64,000 nucleotides of DNA from an uncultured bacterium (GTDB taxonomy: Bacteria > Cloacimonadota > Cloacimonadia > Cloacimonadales > Cloacimonadaceae), in the NCBI GenBank assembly GCA_938009275.1, contig CALLHY010000043.1, forward strand, positions 52,623 through 116,622. Direction: 5' to 3'. The notes beneath the pieces were generated by a model that was not told where the DNA came from, made no database searches, and was given only the letters and a program-made list of their open reading frames with translations. Positions 1 to 8,921 of this stretch are shown here, piece by piece; positions within the stretch are counted from its first letter, which is position 1; every line of letters starts with the position of its first letter. Made by a program: the position numbers and the translations under genes.

Positions 1-551
1 TGAATACCTATAACCTGAAAAAGAGCTTATCTATGGCTCCTATTAATATCACGGAGATACTGGAATTGATCCAACAGGAGGTAGAGATCCTGTCGCGGAA
101 CAGAAAGATGTTTATAAAGCTGGAAATTGAGAATGATCTTCCTGTTATTAAGGCTAACTGGGAAGCTTTGCATCTGATGATTCACAATTTAGTTCTAAAT
201 GCTATACGATTCACAAACGACTATGGCACAATAATAATCGGTGCCAGGAGATCAGCATTTCAGCAGGAAAAAATCGAGGGAAAAGAAAGCGTTGTTATCT
301 TCGTTCAAGACAACGGAATTGGAATTCCTGAATACCAACTTAAAAATGTGTTTCGGAAGTTCTATGAATTGAATGAGATTTATGCTCACAAATCTGGAAC
401 CATTGAGTATAGAAGCAGTGGTTTGGGCTTAGGATTGTCCACTTCGAAACGAATTGCAGAATTACACGGTGGTAACGTGTGGATTAAGAGCAAAGAAAAT
501 GAAGGTACCACAGTATTTGTAACAATTCCACTTAAATCTGGGAGAGTGTAG
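1..551 (+). CDS. Sensor histidine kinase, C-terminal ATPase part (5' truncated by window edge)
   Basis: This is the catalytic end of a two-component sensor kinase, which uses ATP to phosphorylate a histidine in its own dimerisation domain and passes the phosphate to a response regulator. The frame is open to the left edge, so the sensor and His-containing regions lie outside. The HATPase_c domain is intact: N box (HNLVLNAIRFT), G1 (DNGIGIPE), F box (FRKFYE) and G2 (GLGLGLSTSKRIAE). The ATG at 33 is in frame, but the residues before it look like the usual linker into the ATPase domain, so it is probably internal. The next gene starts 5 nt after the stop, suggesting cotranscription. No response regulator is visible. 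Confidence 0.9.
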   Translation, partial: NTYNLKKSLSMAPINITEILELIQQEVEILSRNRKMFIKLEIENDLPVIKANWEALHLMIHNLVLNAIRFTNDYGTIIIGARRSAFQQEKIEGKESVVIFVQDNGIGIPEYQLKNVFRKFYELNEIYAHKSGTIEYRSSGLGLGLSTSKRIAELHGGNVWIKSKENEGTTVFVTIPLKSGRV

Positions 552-556
552 ATTAT

Positions 557-3466
557 ATGTTATTTAGTAAACACAGATTAGTTACTCTAATACTCGGACT
601 GTGCTTTGCGGCCTATCTGAAGGCGCAAGTATTGGGAACCAGTACTCAAGAGTATTATAATTACCGCTACATTGTGGAGTTATATGATGCTGGAGACTCT
701 AGAACTCTATCTAATGAAGTGTATTTGTTTCAAACTAAATACCCCAATTCCAGTTATATGCCCTATGTAAGATTCATAGATGCCAATCTTGCCATGGAAA
801 GCGGCAACTATATAAAAGCTATCAGCATGTATGACGAGCTGCTGAAATTGAATCTCAGTAGAGATGTATATGCAGAGATAATGATAAACTTTGCCTATTC
901 CTTATCGGCAACAGGCGAATACTCGCAAGCTTTGAGTATGCTACAAAGGCTTGATAGCGAGATAGGTGATCCGGCATATAGTGCTGAAGCCACAAAGATT
1001 CGAGCCGATATATACCATAAAATGGGACACTATTATTCTGCAGCAATTGCTTATCGAGAAGCGATAGTTCACTTTCCCGAAGAATCAGAACTTCGATTTG
1101 GATTATTCTCTTGTTTAGTGAATACAGATAATGAAGTCGAAGCTTTAGCAATGCTCTGGAAAGAAGACCCTCAATCAGTTGCATATCCTAATTTTATAAG
1201 AACATGGTTATCATATCTTATTTCTACAGAAAGATATGCCGATTTCGATGACTTTGTGCAGAATAACGTGTTAGGACAAATTGAGGGCAGCCAGTACCTT
1301 GCTGATCTGCAGATTAGGAAGTCATTGTTGGTTGGCGACTTTGATACTATTGATTCACTACTCGTAAAGTGGGGAACCCCCAATAACAGATTTATGCTTT
1401 ACTCGGGTTTATCGTTGCTGAATAAAGGAAACATCACAACTGCGGATTCGATATTCCAACTTATAGTAACCGATCCCAGCCCCGAAGTGGCAATACCAGC
1501 ATACATAGAAAGACTGAAGATATTATACAGAAGCGAACCGCTATCGGCTATTACCCAGCTTTCAAACTATGTGCAGAATGCAAAAAGCGACGCTCGCAAG
1601 GGCGAGTTGCTTTATACATTAGGTTATTTTTGCTATCATAAGGAAGACTATCCAGAAGCCATTAAGCAACTTACTCATTCAAAGAGATACGACTTAAGCA
1701 TAGAATTAAATGCCAGAATAGATATCCTCTTGGCAGAAGCATGGTTCGCTGTGGCAAGGTATGACATAGCCAAGGACTCTTTCAACCGTTATTTAAATCA
1801 ATATCCTCAAGGATCGGCCAGGGATAGAGCACTGTTTTATAATGGTTATATAGACTTCAAGAACAAGGATTATATTTCAGCCAAGCAATCGTTCAATTTA
1901 CTAATAAGCAGCTATCCGCAATCAGGCTATATGCAAGATGCGCTCTACTATCTGGGTGAGATGAATTTCTATTTAGCTAACTATAATTATGCCCTGGACA
2001 GCTACCTGAGTCTGGCTAAGCGTGATCCGGATAATCAACAGGTGGCACTACGAATAGCCCAATCCTATTTCTACCTTGCTGATTATACCAATTGTGAAAA
2101 ATTTCTGGGTGATCTATACCCCAATTATGAATCGTCCATTCTAAAAGGCAATTTATTACTGAGCCAAAAGAACTACACAGGAGCTTTTGACCAGTTTAGC
2201 CTTGCAGAAAGCTTCACTTCCGACCGTTTGCGTAAAGCCGAGGCACAAAGTTATCGTGCTCTTTGCCTTTATCAAATGAAACGGTTTAAAGAAGCATCTG
2301 CATTGTACTTAAAGCTTTCAAACCTCGGAGAAAGCCCGGATACATATCTTTTCCTGTCTGCGAAGTCTGCCTACGCTGCAAGTGACTATCACCAGGCTCT
2401 AATACTACTGGACAGATTTATCGATACCTACCCAGACTCGCAGCATTTTTTATCGGCATTGAATGACATTGCTAACACTTACTACAACATGGGGAACTTC
2501 AATCAAGCAATGAATGATTGGATTAGTATACTAACCCGCTTCCGTAATCACACTCAATTCGATACCATGGAGCAAACCGTTGTAAGAGATGCGCTGTTAG
2601 GGCTCGAGCTTGGCTTGGGTAGAATGCAGAGTTCAAGCATTATGGAAGAGATATTGTCTATGATCGATACTTTTTCCAGCGAATACATCAGTTTTGAGCT
2701 TAGTTTATTGCTGTTAAAATCTTATGCCAGAGATGCACAATGGGATGATCTGATACGATCTGCCGAATCCATCCGAAACGAATATCCAAGCCGAGCTAAT
2801 GAGGAGATTAATCTCTTAATGGCAAATGGATTCATGGCGCTCGAGCAGTACCCGGCAGCCGATTCATTGCTCTTTGAGACATATAGTAAGTACAAGAACA
2901 ACTCAACACTTGTGAAATGGGCAGAATTGGACATACTTGCGAATGATTACCGTTCTGCTTATGATAAATACACTATTGTCTATCAGGATAGTTCAAGCTA
3001 TGATATATGGATAATGTTGCTGGAATGTTCATCCAAACTTGATTACTTTGAGTTCAATAAATTGTGGGACTATAGGCAGAGTTATCCTGAATCCGTTGCA
3101 CATGCTCAGAAGTACTATCTCAGGTATCTTTACCATGATGGACGTTACCAGGAGGCAGCCAGTTTGGCCGAAGAACTGCTTAACACAAGTTTATCACAAT
3201 ATGATCATGCATTATCCTTTCTAATAAGCGGTTTGATAGAGCTTAGGAAGCAAGATTATCCCTCTGCCATATCAACATTAAACAAAACTGTTGTGCTTTT
3301 CCCAGAATATAAAGATATTCAAAGTGAAGCTGTGGTGAACTTGATAACAGGCTTGCATCAAAGTGGAGCTTCGACAGAGTCATTGATGTATTTCAATAAA
3401 TACAAGGGATTTATTGACATAGCTTCGCAACGTGAGCTGCAAAGTATTTTGGGGCTATCAGAATGA
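557..3466 (+). CDS. Large exported TPR-repeat protein
   Basis: A 969-residue protein with an N-terminal signal peptide (basic start, hydrophobic stretch, likely cleavage after the AYLKAQ region). The rest is almost entirely helical tetratricopeptide-like repeats: recurring patterns such as ALFYNGYIDFKNKDYISAK, ALYYLGEMNFYLANYNYALD and ALNDIANTYYNMGNFNQA, with Tyr/Ala/Leu at canonical TPR positions. Such proteins are scaffolds for protein-protein contacts; this one should act in the periplasm or at the outer membrane. Its last four bases overlap the start of the next gene, an outer-membrane-like protein, so the two are probably made together and may interact. No enzymatic motif is seen and the exact role is unknown. 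Confidence 0.85.
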   Translation: MLFSKHRLVTLILGLCFAAYLKAQVLGTSTQEYYNYRYIVELYDAGDSRTLSNEVYLFQTKYPNSSYMPYVRFIDANLAMESGNYIKAISMYDELLKLNLSRDVYAEIMINFAYSLSATGEYSQALSMLQRLDSEIGDPAYSAEATKIRADIYHKMGHYYSAAIAYREAIVHFPEESELRFGLFSCLVNTDNEVEALAMLWKEDPQSVAYPNFIRTWLSYLISTERYADFDDFVQNNVLGQIEGSQYLADLQIRKSLLVGDFDTIDSLLVKWGTPNNRFMLYSGLSLLNKGNITTADSIFQLIVTDPSPEVAIPAYIERLKILYRSEPLSAITQLSNYVQNAKSDARKGELLYTLGYFCYHKEDYPEAIKQLTHSKRYDLSIELNARIDILLAEAWFAVARYDIAKDSFNRYLNQYPQGSARDRALFYNGYIDFKNKDYISAKQSFNLLISSYPQSGYMQDALYYLGEMNFYLANYNYALDSYLSLAKRDPDNQQVALRIAQSYFYLADYTNCEKFLGDLYPNYESSILKGNLLLSQKNYTGAFDQFSLAESFTSDRLRKAEAQSYRALCLYQMKRFKEASALYLKLSNLGESPDTYLFLSAKSAYAASDYHQALILLDRFIDTYPDSQHFLSALNDIANTYYNMGNFNQAMNDWISILTRFRNHTQFDTMEQTVVRDALLGLELGLGRMQSSSIMEEILSMIDTFSSEYISFELSLLLLKSYARDAQWDDLIRSAESIRNEYPSRANEEINLLMANGFMALEQYPAADSLLFETYSKYKNNSTLVKWAELDILANDYRSAYDKYTIVYQDSSSYDIWIMLLECSSKLDYFEFNKLWDYRQSYPESVAHAQKYYLRYLYHDGRYQEAASLAEELLNTSLSQYDHALSFLISGLIELRKQDYPSAISTLNKTVVLFPEYKDIQSEAVVNLITGLHQSGASTESLMYFNKYKGFIDIASQRELQSILGLSE

Positions 3467-4938
3467 GAAGCGCTATTTTTCTAATCCTTTCTCTTTGGGC
3501 ATGTGTCCTATATTCGCAAGTTCAAAATCTGCCAGATATTAAGGTTTCGGGACAAAGTGAGTTAAAGCCTATGCTGTTCAAAAGGGCTGCTGTATTAAAC
3601 CCGCTTATCTCCAAAGGAGACAGCCTGCCTTCTTTTGTTCCTAATAACAATATCGACGAGGAAACTAATGATGATAAATCCAGCCCAAAGGTAACCGGCT
3701 TTGCCCAATTGGAGATTAATGCTGCTTTTGGAGTGAATAGTTTTGTTTCCCTCTTTCCAGACAATTCAAACTTACACAGCGTTTCACACCTAATGAGATT
3801 CGAAGCACCTCGAACGAACACTATAAGTATTCAGAATCATTTGAACATAGGTGGTGAGCTATTGCCCAGCTTTCCAGTTGGATTCAAGCTAGACCATGCA
3901 TCTATAAAGTCCGAAAACTTCAAGGCAAATCATTTCCTCACAAAACTAGCACACCATAGGGCGAATCTGGTTTTAGGAGATGTTTCACTTTTTGACCTAC
4001 ATGCTCACATTGGTCTCGCTAATTTGCGTCAGACCGTTCGCAGCGATGACTACGATAAGGATTTTCTTGACCTGAGCTATTCTTCAAGAATACAGATAGG
4101 TTCCTTTGACAGTAGGATTAAATTCATTACCCACTCAGAGAATCCCGGTATTCAAATTGCACCAAAACTCAAATGGGAGCCGTTTGTTGCCGAAGATGTA
4201 AGAATTCATCTACTTGCAGACGAGTATCGAGTTATCCCCAGTCTGGAATTTAAATATAGAACTCCCACAATTGAAAAAGCTTACATAAGTATTAGCAATT
4301 CTCCGCTACTTTCAAGTGACGATTTCACTTCGATTCTGGAAAACAGCCCATGGATACGATTTGATGATAATCACAAATTGGAGAAAACCCCGCTAAACCT
4401 TACAGCTTCGGTTGAGTATTGGTACAACAAACAGCCAGAATTTAGCTTAAGAAGCCTAAAGATTTCCAATAACTCCAAGTACTCTATTCATAGCCCGGTA
4501 CTGACTGGTAGCAACGTATATGGAGTAGCAGCCTTGAATTATTGCGATGTTGCTTCTAACACCAGTAGTGTTGAAGCCTCGTTTTTGATGAATAATTTTC
4601 TCCTTACACAAAACTTGGAACTTGATTTTTCTTATATTGCAAGCGAGTCTATGCGCAGGGCACCCTACCGGCCAATCCTCGGTATGAGTACGCGAGCTTC
4701 ATATACACAAAAGGCATGGAGCTATTTGTTGGAAGTATCACAACAGTACTTTAAGAAAGACCATTTAGGTTACAACCAGCCTGAAGCAGTTATTGGGAAT
4801 ATTGGAATAGAATATAGGAAAGATAACTCACTAATATATGCCCAGTTATCCAATATCTTCAATCATCGTCAATGGTATTTCAGCGAACATCCCTCAAAGA
4901 AAAGAAACATATATTTGGGACTAAAACTTCGCTTTTGA
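3463..4938 (+). CDS. Putative outer membrane beta-barrel protein
   Basis: A 491-residue protein with a signal peptide (MRSAIFLILSLWACVLYSQ) followed by a polar, low-complexity segment and a long region of alternating hydrophobic/polar residues typical of beta strands. It ends in LGLKLRF; a C-terminal phenylalanine after alternating hydrophobics is the usual recognition mark of barrel proteins inserted by BamA. No TonB box or plug domain was recognised. The start overlaps the TPR gene by four bases (ATGA), implying translational coupling and perhaps one complex. Family not recognised; the barrel call is inferred from composition and C terminus. Confidence 0.65.
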   Translation: MRSAIFLILSLWACVLYSQVQNLPDIKVSGQSELKPMLFKRAAVLNPLISKGDSLPSFVPNNNIDEETNDDKSSPKVTGFAQLEINAAFGVNSFVSLFPDNSNLHSVSHLMRFEAPRTNTISIQNHLNIGGELLPSFPVGFKLDHASIKSENFKANHFLTKLAHHRANLVLGDVSLFDLHAHIGLANLRQTVRSDDYDKDFLDLSYSSRIQIGSFDSRIKFITHSENPGIQIAPKLKWEPFVAEDVRIHLLADEYRVIPSLEFKYRTPTIEKAYISISNSPLLSSDDFTSILENSPWIRFDDNHKLEKTPLNLTASVEYWYNKQPEFSLRSLKISNNSKYSIHSPVLTGSNVYGVAALNYCDVASNTSSVEASFLMNNFLLTQNLELDFSYIASESMRRAPYRPILGMSTRASYTQKAWSYLLEVSQQYFKKDHLGYNQPEAVIGNIGIEYRKDNSLIYAQLSNIFNHRQWYFSEHPSKKRNIYLGLKLRF

Positions 4939-4964
4939 TGGTTAGTAACGAGGTGAAACGGTTA

Positions 4965-5774
4965 ATGGACTATATAAGACACATAATAAAAGCTACGATG
5001 AACATGCTCTTTGGTGAGTTCAGCGGAATCCAAGTTTTTCTTGCGCCAATCACACTGCTCTACCTTATAGAAAGCCAGAGTATACTTAGCTCGCTAACCA
5101 ATCTTTTTAGTTTCAAACTTCATTATTTCCCGTTGATCATATTTTTGGTGCTTCTGTTCTTTGTGATCTTCATGGTGATAAAGATGCGCTTGGTGGACTA
5201 TATAGATTCAGCACACTTTGTCGATAGAATAATCGAGCTAAATCTGTTTGTGTTAACCGCAGTGATTGTTGCTCTCATCTACTATGCTTTATCTGGTTTC
5301 TTTGCTTATTTCTATGGGATTAAGGGAACATTGAAACCAGGTTTAGCCATTATCTTTAAGCTGGTCACCGCTACCATCATTGTACATCAATACCTGTTAA
5401 ACTTATGGCTTACCCCTTATAGAAAAAGAGGGTATGGTATTATGCGATCTACGCTGGCATGTAAAGCATGGTTTCGTTGGAATAAGTTATCATTCTATCG
5501 CTTTAGTGTTCTAGTCGTAGCATTCATTCTTCTCGCAACGCGTTTGTATCAGTTGGTTATTAGCTATCTGCTAATCCCTGGTTTGGACAGTGTAAAAGAA
5601 ACATTTAATATAGACTTCAGACTGGTTCTGTTTCCCTTTAATAGCGTTCCACAGGTTTTTGCTAATGTATTAATCATGTTTATAGCTTTACTTGTGTCCA
5701 ACATGTTGTTCTATCCTTTTATGTACGCTGTAACCCATGTATGTCGAATATTGAGCCCGAATAACACAAGGTAG
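4965..5774 (+). CDS. Multi-pass membrane protein of unknown function
   Basis: About 269 residues with roughly six hydrophobic membrane-spanning segments and a short basic C-terminal tail. The layout recalls DUF4271-type proteins of Bacteroidetes, but I cannot confirm that family. I place the start at ATG 4965 because AGGTG lies nine bases upstream; ATG 4938, overlapping the previous stop as TGATG, is a real alternative, and still longer frames would run into the preceding gene. It sits between an outer-membrane-like protein and a polysaccharide deacetylase, so an envelope role is plausible but unproven. Confidence 0.65.
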   Translation: MDYIRHIIKATMNMLFGEFSGIQVFLAPITLLYLIESQSILSSLTNLFSFKLHYFPLIIFLVLLFFVIFMVIKMRLVDYIDSAHFVDRIIELNLFVLTAVIVALIYYALSGFFAYFYGIKGTLKPGLAIIFKLVTATIIVHQYLLNLWLTPYRKRGYGIMRSTLACKAWFRWNKLSFYRFSVLVVAFILLATRLYQLVISYLLIPGLDSVKETFNIDFRLVLFPFNSVPQVFANVLIMFIALLVSNMLFYPFMYAVTHVCRILSPNNTR

Positions 5775-5790
5775 GTTTAAAAGATTAGGT

Positions 5791-7092
5791 ATGCCAAAAC
5801 TTAGAAGTAAAAAACCCAAAAGAATTCAACGCAAGTCAAAGCATAAGCCAATCGGCATCTACCTGTTAGTTGGCTTTTTTACTTGCCTTGTAATCTGGTT
5901 AATAGTGAAAGAACCCACACCGATTAGCAAAGACAATTCCAATGATAGTGTAGAACATGAATCAGTAAATAAGGAAAAGAGATCAAGCTCTCTCAAGCAG
6001 AAACACAATAAAAAGAAAGACAGTACTAAGGATAAAGAAATACGCGATAAGGCTGACTTGTCACATGATGCTGCAAGTAAGCCTTCCGCTCCCGAGATTA
6101 AGACAATTGAGACAGCCATCCATGAGACTATTGACAAACTGGGTATCCCTAAAGGTTATACAAAGCGAAAGAAAAGTGATAACCTGATAACTTTTTCGGT
6201 GCCTATAGACAAATCGGTGATGGACTTAACCTATGCCAATATGATCTTTAAGGGCGAGATAGAACGTGCAGGCGGATATTTTGTAAAAGGCACAGACTCA
6301 TCCGGAAGACAAAGCCTGATGTTTGGTACAAAACAAAACACCGATAGATATGTTATAAACCTCTTTTATGATTCCAAGTTATACGCCGGAAAATCAAACC
6401 CAAAAACTATATCGATAGTGATTGACGATTTCGGAGCTATTTCCGGAGAGCTGCTTAACGCCTTTCTCTCTTTAGATAAAGAAGTAAGCTTTGCCATTTT
6501 TCCTGACGAACCATATAGCGTTCTTACTATGGAGAAAGCAGCTGCTCAGGGGAGGGAAACGCTTATCCATGTTCCCATGGAACCCATTGGCTATCCCAAT
6601 GTAAACCCAGGCAAGAACGCCATATTTGTCCAGTATAGTAGCTCTGAAATAGATAAAATCATTACAAGATTCATAAAACAATTACCAGACTGCGGAGGGA
6701 TTAACAACCACATGGGTAGCCTTGCTACAACCGATGAGGATGTTATGCGTGCCGTCATGACATCTCTTAAGAAACACAACAAGTTCTTTCTTGATAGCAG
6801 AACTTCTAATGTTTCGGTTGCTTACTCGGTAGCCCAGAAAACCCATATCCAATCATACCGTAACGATATATTTCTGGATTCTCCGAACATAAGTCAATCC
6901 ACAATGGATGCCAAGTTAAGTCAGATTGTTGAGCTTTCGGCAACCAGAAGCAACATAGTAGCAATAACTCACTGCCATAATATGGAAAAGTACCACTATC
7001 TAAAACGCTTCATTTCTAAGCTAAAAGCAGCAGGTTTCACTCTTGTCCCATTATCAAAAACCGGGCAGTACAATGTTCCCGGATTATTATAG
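5791..7092 (+). CDS. Divergent polysaccharide deacetylase family protein
   Basis: A 433-residue protein with one N-terminal membrane anchor (about residues 20-42), a long charged Lys/Ser/Asp-rich linker (about 45-110) and a C-terminal domain of the divergent polysaccharide deacetylase family (DUF610, PF04748). Diagnostic blocks are IVIDDFG near residue 210, HVPMEP near 260, NNHMGS near 305, FLDSRTS, and a late ITHCH. Members have a NodB-like (beta/alpha) fold and are thought to act on envelope polysaccharide, often near peptidases such as EnvC; the substrate is not established. It lies 16 nt after the membrane protein and 8 nt before uppP, consistent with a cell-envelope operon. Confidence 0.85.
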   Translation: MPKLRSKKPKRIQRKSKHKPIGIYLLVGFFTCLVIWLIVKEPTPISKDNSNDSVEHESVNKEKRSSSLKQKHNKKKDSTKDKEIRDKADLSHDAASKPSAPEIKTIETAIHETIDKLGIPKGYTKRKKSDNLITFSVPIDKSVMDLTYANMIFKGEIERAGGYFVKGTDSSGRQSLMFGTKQNTDRYVINLFYDSKLYAGKSNPKTISIVIDDFGAISGELLNAFLSLDKEVSFAIFPDEPYSVLTMEKAAAQGRETLIHVPMEPIGYPNVNPGKNAIFVQYSSSEIDKIITRFIKQLPDCGGINNHMGSLATTDEDVMRAVMTSLKKHNKFFLDSRTSNVSVAYSVAQKTHIQSYRNDIFLDSPNISQSTMDAKLSQIVELSATRSNIVAITHCHNMEKYHYLKRFISKLKAAGFTLVPLSKTGQYNVPGLL

Positions 7093-7100
7093 GGGTTAAT

Positions 7101-7913
7101 ATGAATTTCTTCCAGGCAATATTCTTAGGTGTTATTCAGGGTTTAACGGAGTTTATTCCCGTAAGTAGTTCTGGGCACCTAGTATTGACGCAATACTTTT
7201 TTGGTATTGGTGAGGGTGGCGATATCACCTTCGAACTGTTTATGCACTTAGGAACGCTTATGGCGGTTCTTGTATATTTCCGCAAAACACTGTGGGACAT
7301 GTTAGTGTCTTTGTTTAGTTGGGGAAACACCATGAATGGTGAGAGTCACAGAAAAAACCGGAATATGATCTTGTTTCTTGGCTCTGCCTCTTTGGCTACT
7401 GGCATATTCTATGCATTGTTTGGTTCTTATCTAAAACAGATTTACGACATGCCTATAACAGTTGCCGTGCTATTATTGTTTACTGGAGCTATTGTATTTG
7501 TGTCAGATTATCTAAAGGATTCCGGCATTCCTGCCTCCAATATGGGATTATGGCGTTCTATCATCGTTGGCTTAGCACAAGGCTTTGCCATTCTTCCTGG
7601 CATCTCACGCTCTGGAACCACCATCACCGCATCATTGGCAACAGGTATTAAGCGCAGAGACGCGGCTTATTTCTCATTCTTACTTAGTATCCCTGCCATT
7701 CTTGCAGCCAATGTTAGTGAATATAAGTCCTTCACCATGCTCGATACAAATCAACTTCATGTCTATATCGCTGGTTTTGTTAGCTCTATGATTGTTGGAT
7801 ATATGGTTATTGCTTTTCTAATCAGGCTGATTGAGACTAACTGTCTGAAGTATTTTGCAATGTATTGCTGGATAGTTGGATTGATCTCCATCCTTATAAT
7901 GGCTTTCAGATAA
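7101..7913 (+). CDS. uppP: Undecaprenyl-diphosphatase UppP (BacA family)
   Basis: Integral membrane phosphatase that converts undecaprenyl diphosphate to undecaprenyl phosphate, recycling the lipid carrier for peptidoglycan and other surface polymers. The family's two signature regions are present: GLTEFIPVSSSGHL (about residues 14-27, with Glu17 and His26) and PGISRSGTT (about residue 165 on), which form the active site. Length (270 aa) and about eight hydrophobic segments match the family. It follows the deacetylase by 8 nt and is followed with no gap by holA. Confidence 0.95.
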   Translation: MNFFQAIFLGVIQGLTEFIPVSSSGHLVLTQYFFGIGEGGDITFELFMHLGTLMAVLVYFRKTLWDMLVSLFSWGNTMNGESHRKNRNMILFLGSASLATGIFYALFGSYLKQIYDMPITVAVLLLFTGAIVFVSDYLKDSGIPASNMGLWRSIIVGLAQGFAILPGISRSGTTITASLATGIKRRDAAYFSFLLSIPAILAANVSEYKSFTMLDTNQLHVYIAGFVSSMIVGYMVIAFLIRLIETNCLKYFAMYCWIVGLISILIMAFR

Positions 7914-8921
7914 ATGGACGATTACAAAGCCCAAAGCTCAATGAGTTTGCAGGTAAAAGACATTCGATTAGGAAAGTCATACTTTCTTTTGGGTGGCGAT
8001 GCTTACCAGGCAGATAAGGCAATACAGCTGATAAAATCCACATTACAAGCAAGTAATGTTGTAGATACAACTATTTTGTACGGGGATGAGATTAAGTTCT
8101 CTGCTTTGGCAGATCAATTAGACGCTTTCTCAATATTTTCTTCGGCGAAGCTGGTAATGATTAGAAATGCTGATAAACTTGGAAAAAAAGAGCTGGACGT
8201 TCTAGCAGAATACTTCGATGCTCCTTCTGATATCCAAAGTATTATTGTAATTGCAGATAAGGTAGATGCACGCTTAGCTGCATGGAAAAAGATTAAAGCA
8301 AGCAGTATTCTTGTCACTTGTGATCCGCCCAAGTATGGAGGAACAATGAGAGAGTGGCTGGCTGCTGAAACAAAAAGAATAGGTAAGAGGCTTAGCCCTA
8401 AAGCTGCAGAAGAATTTATATCTCGCATAGACTTGGACTACTATTACGCGTCAAATGAGCTTGGCAAGCTTGATTTGATAAGCTGTGGAAGAGATGTTAT
8501 TACTGAAACTGATGTGATAAAAAGTCTTGGTACCACCAGAATGGGAACTTTGATAGATTTTTACCGTGCATTGGGTAAAAGAAATCTAAAGCTTTCACTG
8601 GAGGCATTGCAATTAATGATCTCTGCGGAATGGGAAGCTCTGCAAGTGCTTTTTCACTTCAGCAAGTTTTACACAGTCGTCTGGCGAATACTGATGTTAA
8701 GAAAGGCACACATATCAGACTCGGAGATCCAAATCAAGCACCTGATGGATTTGTATCAATCCCAAAGAAAAGAATATATGGATTTCTCAAGGAACTATAC
8801 TCTAGATGCTATTGAAAAGATCTTTGCCATATTACTGGAGACAGATTCCAAACTTAAGCTTAGTGTTGCCGAGAACAATATAGTACTCACCATTTGTCTC
8901 ATAGAGATACTTAAAGCATAA
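7914..8921 (+). CDS. holA: DNA polymerase III delta subunit
   Basis: Delta subunit of the clamp loader, which opens the beta sliding clamp and loads it on primed DNA. The 335-residue length, the N-terminal P-loop-like but nucleotide-inactive fold (FLLGGDAYQADKAIQLI), the middle lid-like region (CDPPKYGGTMREWLAAE) and the helical C-terminal collar (ALQLMISAEWEALQVLFHFSKF) fit HolA. The ATG comes immediately after the uppP stop (TAAATG), and the gene ends overlapping malQ by one base (TAATG), so expression is probably coupled. Homology is weak across this family, so the call rests on overall pattern. Confidence 0.85.
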   Translation: MDDYKAQSSMSLQVKDIRLGKSYFLLGGDAYQADKAIQLIKSTLQASNVVDTTILYGDEIKFSALADQLDAFSIFSSAKLVMIRNADKLGKKELDVLAEYFDAPSDIQSIIVIADKVDARLAAWKKIKASSILVTCDPPKYGGTMREWLAAETKRIGKRLSPKAAEEFISRIDLDYYYASNELGKLDLISCGRDVITETDVIKSLGTTRMGTLIDFYRALGKRNLKLSLEALQLMISAEWEALQVLFHFSKFYTVVWRILMLRKAHISDSEIQIKHLMDLYQSQRKEYMDFSRNYTLDAIEKIFAILLETDSKLKLSVAENNIVLTICLIEILKA

